64,000 nucleotides of DNA from Euglena gracilis (taxonomy: Eukaryota > Euglenida > Euglenophyceae > Euglenales), in NCBI GenBank assembly GCA_039621445.1, contig CP154956.1, positions 73,174,205 through 73,238,204 on the forward strand, in the 5' to 3' direction. Shown here one piece after another: positions 1 through 11,900 of the stretch. The first letter of the stretch is position 1. Each line of letters opens with the position of its first letter. The notes under the pieces are model-generated. The model had not been told where the DNA came from. It saw nothing but the letters and a program-made list of their open reading frames with translations, and did no database searches. Both the position numbers and the translations under genes were made by a program.

Positions 1-279
1 TGTCCATGGCCACCTCTTGGTACTGGCTCCGTGTGCTGTGGTCTTTGTGGATCCTTCCGCTGCTGTTTGTTCGTCTCCTCCAAAGATGCACAAGCATTTG
101 ATTCATCGACATGCACTATTATATATATATATATATATATATTATTATTATTATTATTGATCTTTGGCATTCCCAAGGCAGGCTCAACAAACACGTAAGT
201 GGAGTCCTCGACATTTCCATTGAGACGTTAGTTGTTGATTCCTGTGCATTCCGTTTTCATCATGCCACTGTCTGGCCGT

Positions 280-3139
280 GGCCCGGCCCTGATCTTCGCC
301 AACAACAACGTGTATGGTCACAGCGAGTTCGGGCTGGACCTCCGGGAGAAGGCGCGGGGCCTCTTCGTCAACAATGAGCTGACCATGAACACCATCAACA
401 TTTGTGTTCAGGCCAGCCGCCCCCTTTCCCCCCTTCGTCCCATTGGGGCATCACAGCAGCCCCATCTGCCTTGTTTCCCCCAGGCATCTGAGCACCCCAT
501 GGCTACTTGGCCGAAGTGGCTGTCTTTGGCATCTTTTTGACGCGGGGCTTTCTGGCAGCCAACACCGTCGGGGACATGGCCACATGTGGATGGGGCTGCT
601 GGGACTGACCCACGCGGATCCTATCGTGGAACGCAACTCCATCCGGAAGGCCGAGCAGGCTGGAGTGCTGGTGCTGGACCACACCCAGCGCTGTCTGGGC
701 AACCAGAAGTCCCCACACGTTTGCCACCCGTGACACGTGTGATCACATGCGTCACACGTGTGGTCACACGTTGACGCGTGCCAACCCAGACGGCCCTGGC
801 CGCCGGCCGGGGCAGCTTCCTGCGCAACACGGTGGAGGGCAACCACGTCGGGGTGCGCGTGCTGGCGCAGGGCCATCCACTGCTGCGGCGCAACGAGGTG
901 CGGGAGCAGACGGGGGAGGGCGTCGTCGTCCACCAGCATGGGTGGGGCGTGTTCCGCGGGAACCGCATCCACCACAACGCCCGGTCTGGGCTGCTGGTGC
1001 AGGGCCAGGCCCCTACCTGCCCACACATACCCAACCACCCACCCACCCACCCACACACACAACTTGCACACACAGTCACACATTTGCATCTACACACACA
1101 AAACAAACACACGTGCAAACACACGTATACTGCATATACGTGCATATTCATGTACACACGTATACACAATTTATATGCATATTTATTGCACTCCCGCACA
1201 CCAATTGCCACAGACCTCCTAAGAAGGAGGGTGCACATCACATACCCCCCCCCCCCCGGGCAATTGACGCCCCCGGGCAATTGACGCCCCCGGGCAATTG
1301 TCACCCCTGGGTGTGCCGGTCAATTTGTCACCCCGGGAAATTGTCACCCCCGTCCGTGCTGCCCAATTTGTCACCCCCCCCCCACAGAAGATGTTTGTGA
1401 ACTTTCTTTTCGCCGACACGACTCGATTGATCCTCTATTTCGCCACAACGTGCTGAGAAATGTCACATACCAAATGCTCTGCACAATATCACAACCATAG
1501 CTGCATTTTTGCGTGTTCACTGGTGTTTCAGATGGTGTTTTTGGTCATTTGGATTTAATGTGGCCTACATGGGTGGGCAATTGACGCCCCCGGGCAAATG
1601 ACGCCCCCGGGCAATTGTCACCCCCCTCTGTGCCGGCCAAATTGTCACCCCGGGAAATTGTCACCCCCCTCCGTGCTGCCCGATTTGTCACGCGACAATT
1701 GCCCGGGGGGGGGCGGGTATGCCCACCCTCCTGTCCACCCTCCTCCACCCTCCTTCACAGATCTGCTGATATGCAGAAAAAATATTATTTGCTGATATGC
1801 AGAAAAAAGAGTTTTTTGGACAGTTCACACATGGCCATCCTTTCCGCAGCGTCGATGTTCATTGTTGGGGCCTGCTAGAGAGGCTGGGTCCCCTGAGGTG
1901 GTGAAGAACCACATCTTTGGCGGGCTGGACGCCGGGGTGACGGTGGAGCGCGGGGGCGGCGGCACATTCCGCCACAACGAGGTGTACGCTAACCACGGGC
2001 CGGGCCTCCTCTGCCAGAGCCTCGGGCAGCCGCTGGTGGAGCACAACGCGTTCTACGACGCGAAGAACTACGGCGTGCTGGTGCGGCAGAGCGGGGTGGG
2101 GGGCCGGGGGGCAGTTCGGCCGGCCGCCATCTGGGTGCTTGTGGCCACGTGGAACGCATCGAATACCGTTCCGCCAAATATGAGACGGCCAAAACATAAG
2201 ACCACGGTTGATCCCCCCCAAAAATGTTCAATGTGTTCGCGATTTCGGACCTGTGTGGGGGATTTGACGTGTGTTGTTGTGCTTTTGGAGAAGGAGACCG
2301 CTCCCCCGTTTCAAAAGTTGTGCAAATGTTCAGGGTTTCTGGTTTGAACTGTCCTATTCCAGAACAAAATCCTGACCTTGACTGTGAACCCCCCCCCCCT
2401 CCCCGAGAACCTGTCAGGGAGCCGCCCAGGAAACTGTCAGAGTCCCTGGTGGCCAACATGTCATCATCAGAAGCTGTCAGGGTCCCCGGTACCGGCCGAC
2501 TTGGCAATTGCCAGTTTCTCGGGGGGGGGGGGCAAGGAGGGGGTCCAGGTTGCCTGCCCAGTGCTCCGCGGAGTGCCCCCCGCCACTATGTTTCTCCAGA
2601 ACCGCCTTTCCCGCAACAGCCCCGCCTCGCTGTGCGTCCAGAGCGGCGGCCACCCGCGGGTGGACGCGAACCACTTCCTCGACAACCCCCGCGGGCAGGC
2701 GGTCCGCGTCTGCGACTCCGGCCGCGGGCTGTTCGTCGGCAACGCCTTCGAGGAGACGGGGGGCTCTGTGACCTGGGGCTGGGCAGAGGACAGGATGTAG
2801 ACCATTTGGTAGTTGTATCTCCTCTGTACGTGATCATCGCCATGCCAAGAATCACACATGTCAAACCGCAACCCCGAATCATTTAAGCTTCCCCTCCCAA
2901 TGGTCCATTGCTTCTGGCACCGTGCTGCGGTCCCTACCAAAATCCACCCGGCTCCACATGCGTCGTGCAGTCGCAGGCGGATCCTCAATTCCACGGCAAC
3001 ACCTTCCATGCCGAGCTGGTGCTGGAGCGCGGGGCCCTGGGGCTGGTGCAGTACAACAAGCTGATCCGGGGCAGCCACCCAGGCTGACCGCCCTGCATGT
3101 TTTCCACGTGCATGTGTGTGCGTTGTGTATGTTGGTGTG

Positions 3140-3176
<37 letters not shown>

Positions 3177-3192
3177 GGTGTGATGTGATGTG

Positions 3193-3227
<35 letters not shown>

Positions 3228-3243
3228 GGTGTGATGTGATGTG

Positions 3244-3291
<48 letters not shown>

Positions 3292-6200
3292 GCATCTGGG
3301 TGGTTGTAGGCTAGTGCATCCAGTGGGTGTGGGTGTGATTGCCTCCTGTCCCGCGTCCCAGCGAGGCCACAGACCGCAGGCCGGGCTGCCGCGTTCAGGT
3401 GAGGGCGCCTGAGGCCGAGGGGTGACCCTTTCAGAGGACGCCAACCCGGTGGTGCAGTTCAACCACATCACCGGGCAGACGCAGTGCGGCGTGCTCGTGA
3501 ACCGCGGCGGCCGCGGTGTTGTCCGCCCAGACAGGGGTGCCTGCTGCGGGGCTCGAAAGTGACCCATGGGCCATACATAGATGCCGACACCACGGGATTT
3601 TTTTTGAGAAATGGGAAAACAAAGTGGAGGACAGGATTTGAGAGAGTGCGTGATGCACGACCCCCCCCAAATTTCATGTAACTGGGCAAAATGCTCAAAC
3701 CCTGGGGTTGCGGGTGGGATGTCACGGGAGGTTGGTCCGTGGGAGGTGGCCGAGGCCGACCGTCGCCCAACCAAAACAGGATTTTGGTTGGGCCGCGGCC
3801 CAACCACGGCCAAATTTAGCTTTATTTGGTTGGGCCGCGGCCGGCCGCGGCCCAACCAAATTTTTTTTTTTGGTTGGGCCGGGGCCGGCCGCGGCCGACC
3901 GCGACCCAACCTCCCATGACCGTCCGAGCACTGTTCTGCGAGCCACTGATCCAAACTCCGTTCCCTCCGTCCTCCGCTATTCTGAGAATGCACTGTGATG
4001 GGGCCCTCGAACAAACAGGGGAAGAGAGAAGGACGATTCAGTTTGAACTCTTTTTCTTTCACTGGCACGATATGGAAGACATGAATCTTTCACTGGCATG
4101 GTCCCCCCATGTGTATTAACCCTAGTTGGGCGACTCTTTGGGGTAGCTGGTACCCTGTAGGGGGAAATTTTCCACGTGTTTTAAAACAAACATATTTTTT
4201 TCTGACGCAAGAATGCACTCATTCATAAATATTTTTATTCAAAAATATTCCCATACCGGGAGATTTCTGAGGTTATTAGAAGGAATAGGGTTAGGGTTAA
4301 GATTTCATCCCCCATGGTTGCAACCATCCCGCTCATCGTTGCTATATTTCCCTCTCCAGGGTACACAGCGAACCCAAAGAGTCGCCCAACTAGGGTTAAA
4401 AACGTGGGGGACCCGAGCGAGGCGCCGAAGGCGCCGAGCGAGGGTCCCCCCATGTGTATTAACCCTAGTTGGGCGACTCTTTGGGGTAGCTGGTACCCTG
4501 TAGGGGGAAATTTTCCACGCGGTTTAAAAGAAACATATTTTTTCTGACGCAGGTTAGGGTTAGGGTTGGGGTTAGGGATAGGGATTGGGTTCCAGTTTGG
4601 GATAGAGTTAGGGTTGGGCTTAGGGTTAGGGATAGGGTTCGGGTTAGGGTTAGCTTGTGGTTTGGCGTGTTGTTGCTACTGTTTACTCAATCCATTTCAC
4701 ACTGCAGTCTGCTTCTGGTTGCACCTCCCATAGTTGTTGCCTCTCATTTCTTGTTTGTTTATGCCTCAGTTATTCTGCATTCCTCTGTTTTAGTATGGTC
4801 TCCCAGTCAGTCAGTCACCATGAAAGTGCTGCTCGGACAGTCATGGGAGGTTGGGCCGCGGTCGGCCGCGGCCGACCGCGGCCCAACCATTTCTGTTTTT
4901 TTGGTTGGGTGACGGTCAACCGCGGTCGGCCGCGGCCCAACCAAAATTTTACCCAAGGTTGGGTCGTGGTCGACCGCGGTCGGCCGCGGCCCAACCAAAA
5001 AAGAAAATTGGTTGGGCCGTGGCCGGCCGCGGCCCAACCAAAACACAATTTTGGTTGGGCCGCGGCCGACCGCGGCCGGCCGCGGCCCAACCAACGGCCA
5101 CCCAACCTCCCGTGAACATCCACCCCTGGGGTTGCACCAGGGGTTGCCCAATGTTTACGGATTTGGAGCCATTTCTGGCCAAGTGGCTGGACGGAACGAC
5201 TAGGCCGGGAGCAGGCTTCTGTTTAAGGAACGTCGCACCCGCCCCAGGGGGGCCAGGGGCGAAAAACAGCGCCAGGCCAGTAGGGGGGATACAGGGCACT
5301 AAACAAACAGCCACTGCTGTGGCAGGCAGGGGGGAGGGTGGGGCATTCGACCCCCCCCCCCAGGTGATGCACCCCCCCCTGCGTGCCGAAGGCGCCGGGG
5401 CCATTTTCTGCCTTGGCCATTTTCAAGGGAAAATTGGGTTGGTCGGCGGACACCAACCCATCCCCCCTGGCCTGCTATGGGCAGGCACCCCAGAGCACAG
5501 GACAAGAGCAGCACAAGACACCCCCCTCCCCCCTGGGATTGGTTACAGAAGCCTGGCTGGAAACTATATTTGATTGGTTTCCAGTTAGTGATTGGTGGGA
5601 TACTGCCAGTGGAAAGTGACCTCCTGACCCATGCCCCCTTCCCCCCCCCCCCCCCGCCTGGCCGCGGCACAACGTCGTCAGCGAGTGCGCGGTCGGGGTG
5701 GAGGTGACGGCGGGGGGCCAGTCCCTCGTGGAGGCCAACCTGCTGCGGGACAACCCGGTGGGCGTCTCCGTGCACGGCCAGAGCGCCAGCGTCGTGACCC
5801 GCAACACCATCACCGGCAGCGCCTCCGTGGGCGTCCGCCCGGCAGGCCATCGGAGACGACACTGGCGATGGGCAGGAGACGCCGAGTGATGAAACCCAAT
5901 GCCAAGATCTGTCAAGGGGATGTCTGTGGCCATGACAAACCTGTTGGCAGCACGGTACTCCCCCCCCCCCGGGAAACTGTCATGCCCGAGAACCTGTCAG
6001 GGTCCTGCCCGGGAAACTATCAGGGTCCCGTCACCAGCCAACCTGTCAGTATAGAAAGGTGTCGGGGTTCCCGGTGCTGGCCAACCTGTCAGGTCAGTTT
6101 TTATTAATTTCTCCTTGAAATGCCCTACCTGGGTATCTGTCAGGGTCCCTGGTACTGGCCAACCTGTCATGATAGCAAGTTGTCAGGTTACAGTTTCCCG

Positions 6201-8930
6201 GGGGGGGGGTAGGTTTTGAAGGGGTAGAGGATTTTGGAAGGCTTATTGTCAGTGTTCAACCGACCTTGCAGCCGTGGTCGACAGCCAGACAGACCTGTGG
6301 ACGCTTCCCTTCCCCGGTGGGACAAACCGCTGGCCGGCCGCCAGCAGTCGACGGACCGCGGCTCCCCGCAGGTCACGGCAAACCACATCCTGCAGTGCCG
6401 GACAGGAGTCCTTATCAGTGGCACGGGGGAGGGCACCCTGGAGCGCAACGTGATCCGGCCAGGGCCGGCCAGAACCCCAAACCCGGTACCCCCGCCCATG
6501 TCCAAAGAGCCTCCCGATGGCCCCAGAAACATTCTGGGGATTCATGCTCGCTTTTTTTTTTTTGCCATTGTGCAAGAGGTCACTAGGAAGGATTTGCACA
6601 AATCCATGCTTTTTCTCAATTGTCCACAAGTATCCCCCCCAGCGTATGTCCAACAACAGCTTATCCCTGTCCTCCGAAAGGGGGGGGGGTGGTTGTTGGG
6701 CATAGGGTTCTAATCAACACAATGTCCGTCGACGGTCGTTGGGCAAGGGGGTTTTCGGTCCAAAAAAAATACTGCTGTGTATTGGCCACACCTCTGAAAA
6801 GGTGTCCTGGTGTCCTGGGGGGGGGGGCTCCCCTCCACCAGGGGGGGAATGTGCAAGTTGCATAATTTGCATTTTTTTTTGCATAATTTGCATTTTTTTT
6901 GCACATTGCATATTTTGAGGAGCCTTGTTGCATGCTTCCGTCCCCTTCCCCCCCCCCCCATAGCAGCCCTGGGGCCAGGGCAGTGCAGAGGACGGCGTGC
7001 TCATCACCAGCAGCGGGCCCGCCACCATCGCCCGCAACTTCATCTGCGAAAGCGGCCACTGCGTGCAAGGGCTGCCCTTGAGCCCCATGGACTTTGGCAA
7101 ACTACGTCTCTCTGCGCAGGGACCAAACCAACTGCCCGCCTGGCAGCTGCAAGCCCTGAAGAGTGGTATGCCATCTGCAACGTATCGGATGGGAAAAAGC
7201 GTTGTTCCATTCCTGTTTGCAGCCTTGTCATTCATCCCTGGTCATCAGAGCCATGTCGTATCTGTGCGTGTGCTGTGGGCGTAGAGCATTTTTGGGAGGC
7301 TTTGCTTGGAACCCTTGAGGGGGGACTCTGCAGCAGCTCCCTTCAGCCCCGGTTCCAGTTCCAAGCAAACCCCGACCCATTGCCCAGCCCCACATGGACC
7401 CCTTCCCCCCCCCCCCCCCCCCCCCTGCTCTGCCCTGTGGCACATCGTTCTGGGGGTCGGCAGGGTCTCCCCACCCCACCCTGGGGACGTCCCTTGGCCG
7501 CGGGCTGCAGGTGGCCGGCAAGGGCCTCGCTACCGTGACGGGCAACGTGTTGTTCCAGAACAGCGTCTCCGCGCTGCTGTGCCGCGCAGAGGCCGCGCCG
7601 CGGATCACCGACAACCAGGTGTGGGGGGAGAAACTGGGGCTGCAGATCCCCCAGGGTGCGCGGCGACGCCACATCTGTGTGTGTGTGTGTGTGTGAGTGA
7701 GTGTGTACCTGTGTGTGGATGCCATAATCATTGTGCCACATACCAATTGGTGCATTCCAAAAAGGCCAAATTAGTGAACTTTTTGTTTGTGAACCTGATT
7801 TGCGACGGGAGAGCAAGCGAGCCGTTCTGACATACAGCCCTCATGTGCAGCCACGCCCTCCGTTTTGCCCTGGGCATTTGCATTTGAAGCGGGCCGACGC
7901 CGCTGGCCGCCGCCCTGCCCGCACGGAGGAGAGCCGCGGGGTGTACGATGGCAACAAGTTCACGCTGCTGTCGGGGCCCGGCATCCTGGTGGAGGGCAGC
8001 CAGGGCTAGCCCGCCATGGGGGGGGGCTCCAAATGCCAGTGTGCTGCAGAAGTCAAAGCATAACCAGTAGCTTCCGAAACCCCCTCCTATGTGACCCCCT
8101 GGTGCGCGTGGCACAAGTCTGGAGCGGCTACAGTGCAATTTTGTGGGTTCTTGCAGGGTCGCCCACAACTGTACTTGGCAGCAGCAGAAGCATTAATATC
8201 AACGAGGGGGATCGAGGGACAAATCGACCACTGTTCAGTGGTGAAACTTGGACCCATTTGCTTTGGGAGCACAAAAATAAAGATTCATCCAACAACAGAG
8301 AGGAATTTGTGTTCAAACCAGCCTGACAAAAATATTTTTAAATGGTTGGATATTGCGACCCACATCGCAAGGTGGAATCGCTGGACTCTCGCTTGAGCGA
8401 GCAAAGGAGGTTCTCTCACCTCCCTTAAGGAGCCGGAGATTCCGCACGCATAAACACTGGTTCACAAAGAGGCTCTGGCCTCTTCCTCCACTTCCACCCC
8501 GACCTCCTGCTTTCGGTGTTGCAAACAATATGCGAGGCCCTGCCGGCGGCGCCAACCCGACGGTCACCCAGAACCAGCTGAGCAACGGGGACGACGCGGC
8601 ACTGCTGGTGCGGGGCGAGGGCACCCGCGGCACCTTTGAGCGCAACGAAGTCTTCAGTTTCCGCGGCAGAGACCGGAGCGTGGGTCCTCAAGTCCACGCT
8701 GCCTTCCCTCCCAGCTTTTGTAGGGCCTCCCCCAATGTCCGCCTGTCAACCTCCCTCCCCCCAAGCGGATGATCTCATCAATTCGGATGATGATGCTGTC
8801 TCCAGTGCCATTTTCTGTGTCCCCCTCCCCAGATTTGTGCAAAGAATAACACCTCAGTCTCCCTCCCTCCCCATGTGTGACTTGTGCCACTTTTTGGGGG
8901 GACCTGGCAGCAGCAACAGCAACAGCAGTC

Positions 8931-8969
<39 letters not shown>

Positions 8970-11900
8970 ACCGCCGCCGCCGCCGCCGCCGCCGCAGCAG
9001 CAGCAACGTTGCCTTCCTCCCCCACGCGGTGTGGACCACTGGAGGGGGGGGGGGTTGGGCAAGTGAGCCCCATGGGCCGCGGCCAGCGCCGTCGTGGTGG
9101 TGGAGAAGGCGCGGCCGGACTTCCGCCTGAACGACGTCAGCGAGAGCGGCGGCAAGCAGGGGGCGGGGCTGCTGGTGGAGGCGGCGGGCTTCGGGGAGTT
9201 CGCGGAGAACACGCTGCACCACCTGCAGGTCGGCGTGCTGGTGACCGGCGAGTGCCACGCGGCCAGGGCCCCGCCTGACCCCCCCCTGCCCACCCTGCCC
9301 CGCCGCCTCACAGCTCAATGGGCATTACAGTTGCTTGGGTTGGTGGGGGAGGGTAGATTGCCAATCACACCAGGCCATGGCCCAGCAAATGTAACCCCCC
9401 AGCTGCAAAATTAAAAGGCCCCATCAGATGCGTCTGGGGAGATGGGGAAGGTGCTATTATTTGGACCCTGCTGAATCATTTTGTTAATGTCCTTCAGAGG
9501 GATTTCATTTGTTCCCAAGATTCTGACACATCCCATGTTGGAGGTTTGCTTGCTTTGGGGGGGGCAAAAGCAAGGTTCTTTTTGTTTAGGAAATCCCATG
9601 GTGTTCAGACTGCTGGATTTGAAGTTATCTTCATTTTTGGGTGGATGAGCGGTGCATACCCCCTGATTTCCCCCCCCCCCTCCCATGTCTGTGCTAACCT
9701 GTGCTAACGCCCCTTTAGTTGTCACCCCCCTTTAGTTGCACTAAGGTTTCTTGTCTGTTTATGGCCGGCGCTAACTTCGCTTCTGGCCCAATTTGTGTGG
9801 TGAGTGGCCCGGGACCCCTTACACCAGTACTCTTTTGTTGCTCCCCCTGGCCGGGTGAGTAACTCTGGTGTAATTCCAGCGCTGTAGGGACATACACTCA
9901 CCTTGTGTGGTTGGTGTGGTTCCCGTGGGTGGGTCTACACCCTTGCGCCCCGGTGCTGCTCTTGCCTCCTGCCCTCTTCCCACTTTTCTGTGTGGGGGAC
10001 ATCCCACCTCCCCCCCCCCCTATTTGTACCCCCCCCTATGTCCAACGACCCCCCTATGTCCAATGACCCCCCCCCCCCCCGGTCAGAGGACACCTTTTCG
10101 GAGGTTTGACCAAATTTTTGGTCCCGGCGTGAGGCGCCGGGACGAAAAATTTTGCCCAAAAATTGGCCAAAAATTTGGCCAAAATGCCATTTTGACACTT
10201 TTTGGACAAAACTTGTCAAAATTGCCCAAAATTTTCGGCGCGAAGCGCCAGAAGGGAAAATTTGGGCATTTTTGGGTGGGTAGGGACCCGGGTACCCACC
10301 AACTTTCTTTTGACCCCATGTCCAACGACCACCCCCCCCCCCCCCGGTCAGAGGACAGAGGTTACCGGTCATTGGACATAGGGGGGGGTACCAACCGATT
10401 AGGTCAGGGCAGGTTAGGTCAGGGTTAGAGCTATGTTCCGGTTCTTCAGGTTGGGTTATGCCACCGTAGCTGGCCGCAGCCGGAGGCAGTTTGCTGGGCT
10501 GGGGGTCCGCTGTTTGGGGTTCCCTCCCCTCCTCCAGCGGGCGCGGGGCCCCTGAGCCCGGTGTTCACCGCCAACCAGATCCAGACCAACACGATCGGCG
10601 TGCTGGCCCGGGCCGGAGGCCGGGGCCAGTTCCGGGAGAACCGCGTGTACCAGTGCAAGAAGGCGGGCGTGCAGGTGGAGGAGATGGGGGACCTGCGCTT
10701 CGAGAAGAACGTCGTCAGCGACAACGTGTGCGGGCTGGCTGGGGGGGCGTCCCTGGTCTCCGGGGGGTGGTTGCCGGCGTGCCGGGCCGCGGTCCCATGG
10801 GTGTACCACATGGCGTTTGTGACCAGCACCTCCCAGTCATGTGAGTCAGTTCTCATTCCGCCATTTTTGCCTTTCTCAACTGAAGCCATCTCGCGGTGTG
10901 TCAGGTAGCTGTTCTCAGGTGGAGAACAATCCTGGATTTCTGGGTGAAGGGGAGGGTCGATGAGCGGATGCCGCCCCACTTCCCGGTTCTCCAGCCGCGG
11001 TCCCACGGGGTGGTGCAGGACAACATCTTCATCGACAACACGCAGTGGGCGGCAGAGATCTCCCTTGAGACCCTGGCCAGACCCCATTTCAATTCGGAAG
11101 ACCCCCCTTCTTTTGTTAAACCTGGATTTGTAGGCGGGGAGGGAAGGGGTCGAAAGTGGTGTCTGCTCGCAACGGAGGTCCATGGGAACCGCTTCTTCAG
11201 CCCGTCCACCGACCCACCCATCTCCGACTCCCGCGTCGTGATGCGGTTCGGTGCACGCAATGACATTCGGACGGAGTCCCGCACCGTGAAGGAACTCCCG
11301 ATCAGAGCACCCCCCCCCCTCTGAAGCCTGGTGGTGGATATTTTTTTTTCACGTGAGAAGAGCAGCGAAGTTTCGGGATGGGCTGAAAGAAGGTGCTTGT
11401 GTCATTCTGTGATCCCATCCTGCCAAATCATGGAGTTTTTTTGTGTCTGTAAATGGCCCAGGTGCATAATTCTGGTCTTTTTTGGGGGCTTGAACGACTG
11501 GAATGGCTGCGTGGGGTGGATGGATCGTTGCGCCACTCCCAGCTGGCCGAGAAAATTGCCAAATGGTTTCTGGAAGGAGTCAATGATCCGTTTTCTGTCA
11601 GACGTTACCAAGACAGCTGTGTAGCACCCCCCCCCCCTCTGCCCTGCCGGGCTGCCCTGCGGGGGACGTGGCAGAACCGGTCGGAGCAGTACCACTCCCT
11701 GGAGCAGGCGTGGCGGCGGACGCAGAAGCAGCGCGAGGCCCTGCTGCAGACCACGGTGGGGCCAGGGCGGCGTGGGCGGGGCGGAGGGGCCTGCCGGCTT
11801 CGTTTTGGGGGGGGGGTGGCAAGGTGTGCGACTGCCAGGATCAACCGAACCATGGTGCTGGCGGTTCGGCTGTTGTCTTTGGCGTGGCAACTTTTTGGGG

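Larger units (their letters stand above)
3717..5125. mobile_element. 1.4-kb TIR element, GGATGT(T)CACGGGAGGTTGG ends
   Basis: GGATGTCACGGGAGGTTGG at 3,717-3,735 is inverse to the CCAACCTCCCGTGAACATCC segment ending near 5,121, with further similarity outside. Internal blocks 3,735-3,915 and 4,843-5,110 consist of palindromic GGTTGGGCCGCGGCC units. A short related copy is at 13,667-13,755. Confidence 0.6.
3525..5665 (+). other. Nonconventional intron, 2.1 kb
   Basis: 5' gccCAGaca, 3' cgCCTGgccgc, CAG at +4 and CTG at -8. The join is GGRGVV|RHNVVSECAVGV in phase 1. No AG acceptor exists within the downstream exon frame before the coding coil, so conventional splicing cannot give this product. 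The intron hosts the GGGAGGTTGG TIR element and telomere-like repeats. Confidence 0.8.

Noticed and set aside
505-600. An extra beta-helix-like coil (FLAANTVGDMAT) before exon 2
   Set aside because: It is out of frame with the downstream coil and the direct join 410/604 gives normal spacing with a CAGCC/GGCTG stem. It could be a decayed coil.
2467-4068. Longest open frame in the window, 533 codons on the minus strand
   Set aside because: It runs antisense through beta-helix exons, a TG microsatellite (poly-His/Thr) and palindromic repeats. It has no domain or GC3 pattern of its own; it is a by-product of GC-rich sequence.
4553-4655. Chromosome end suggested by TTAGGG-like repeats
   Set aside because: The repeats are degenerate, internal, and flanked on both sides by the same gene.
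8636-9130. Poly-Ser/Gln/Pro reading frames over the CAG/CCG repeat
   Set aside because: They fall between beta-helix exons 13 and 14; the coil spacing does not tolerate them. Exact intron ends there are still uncertain.
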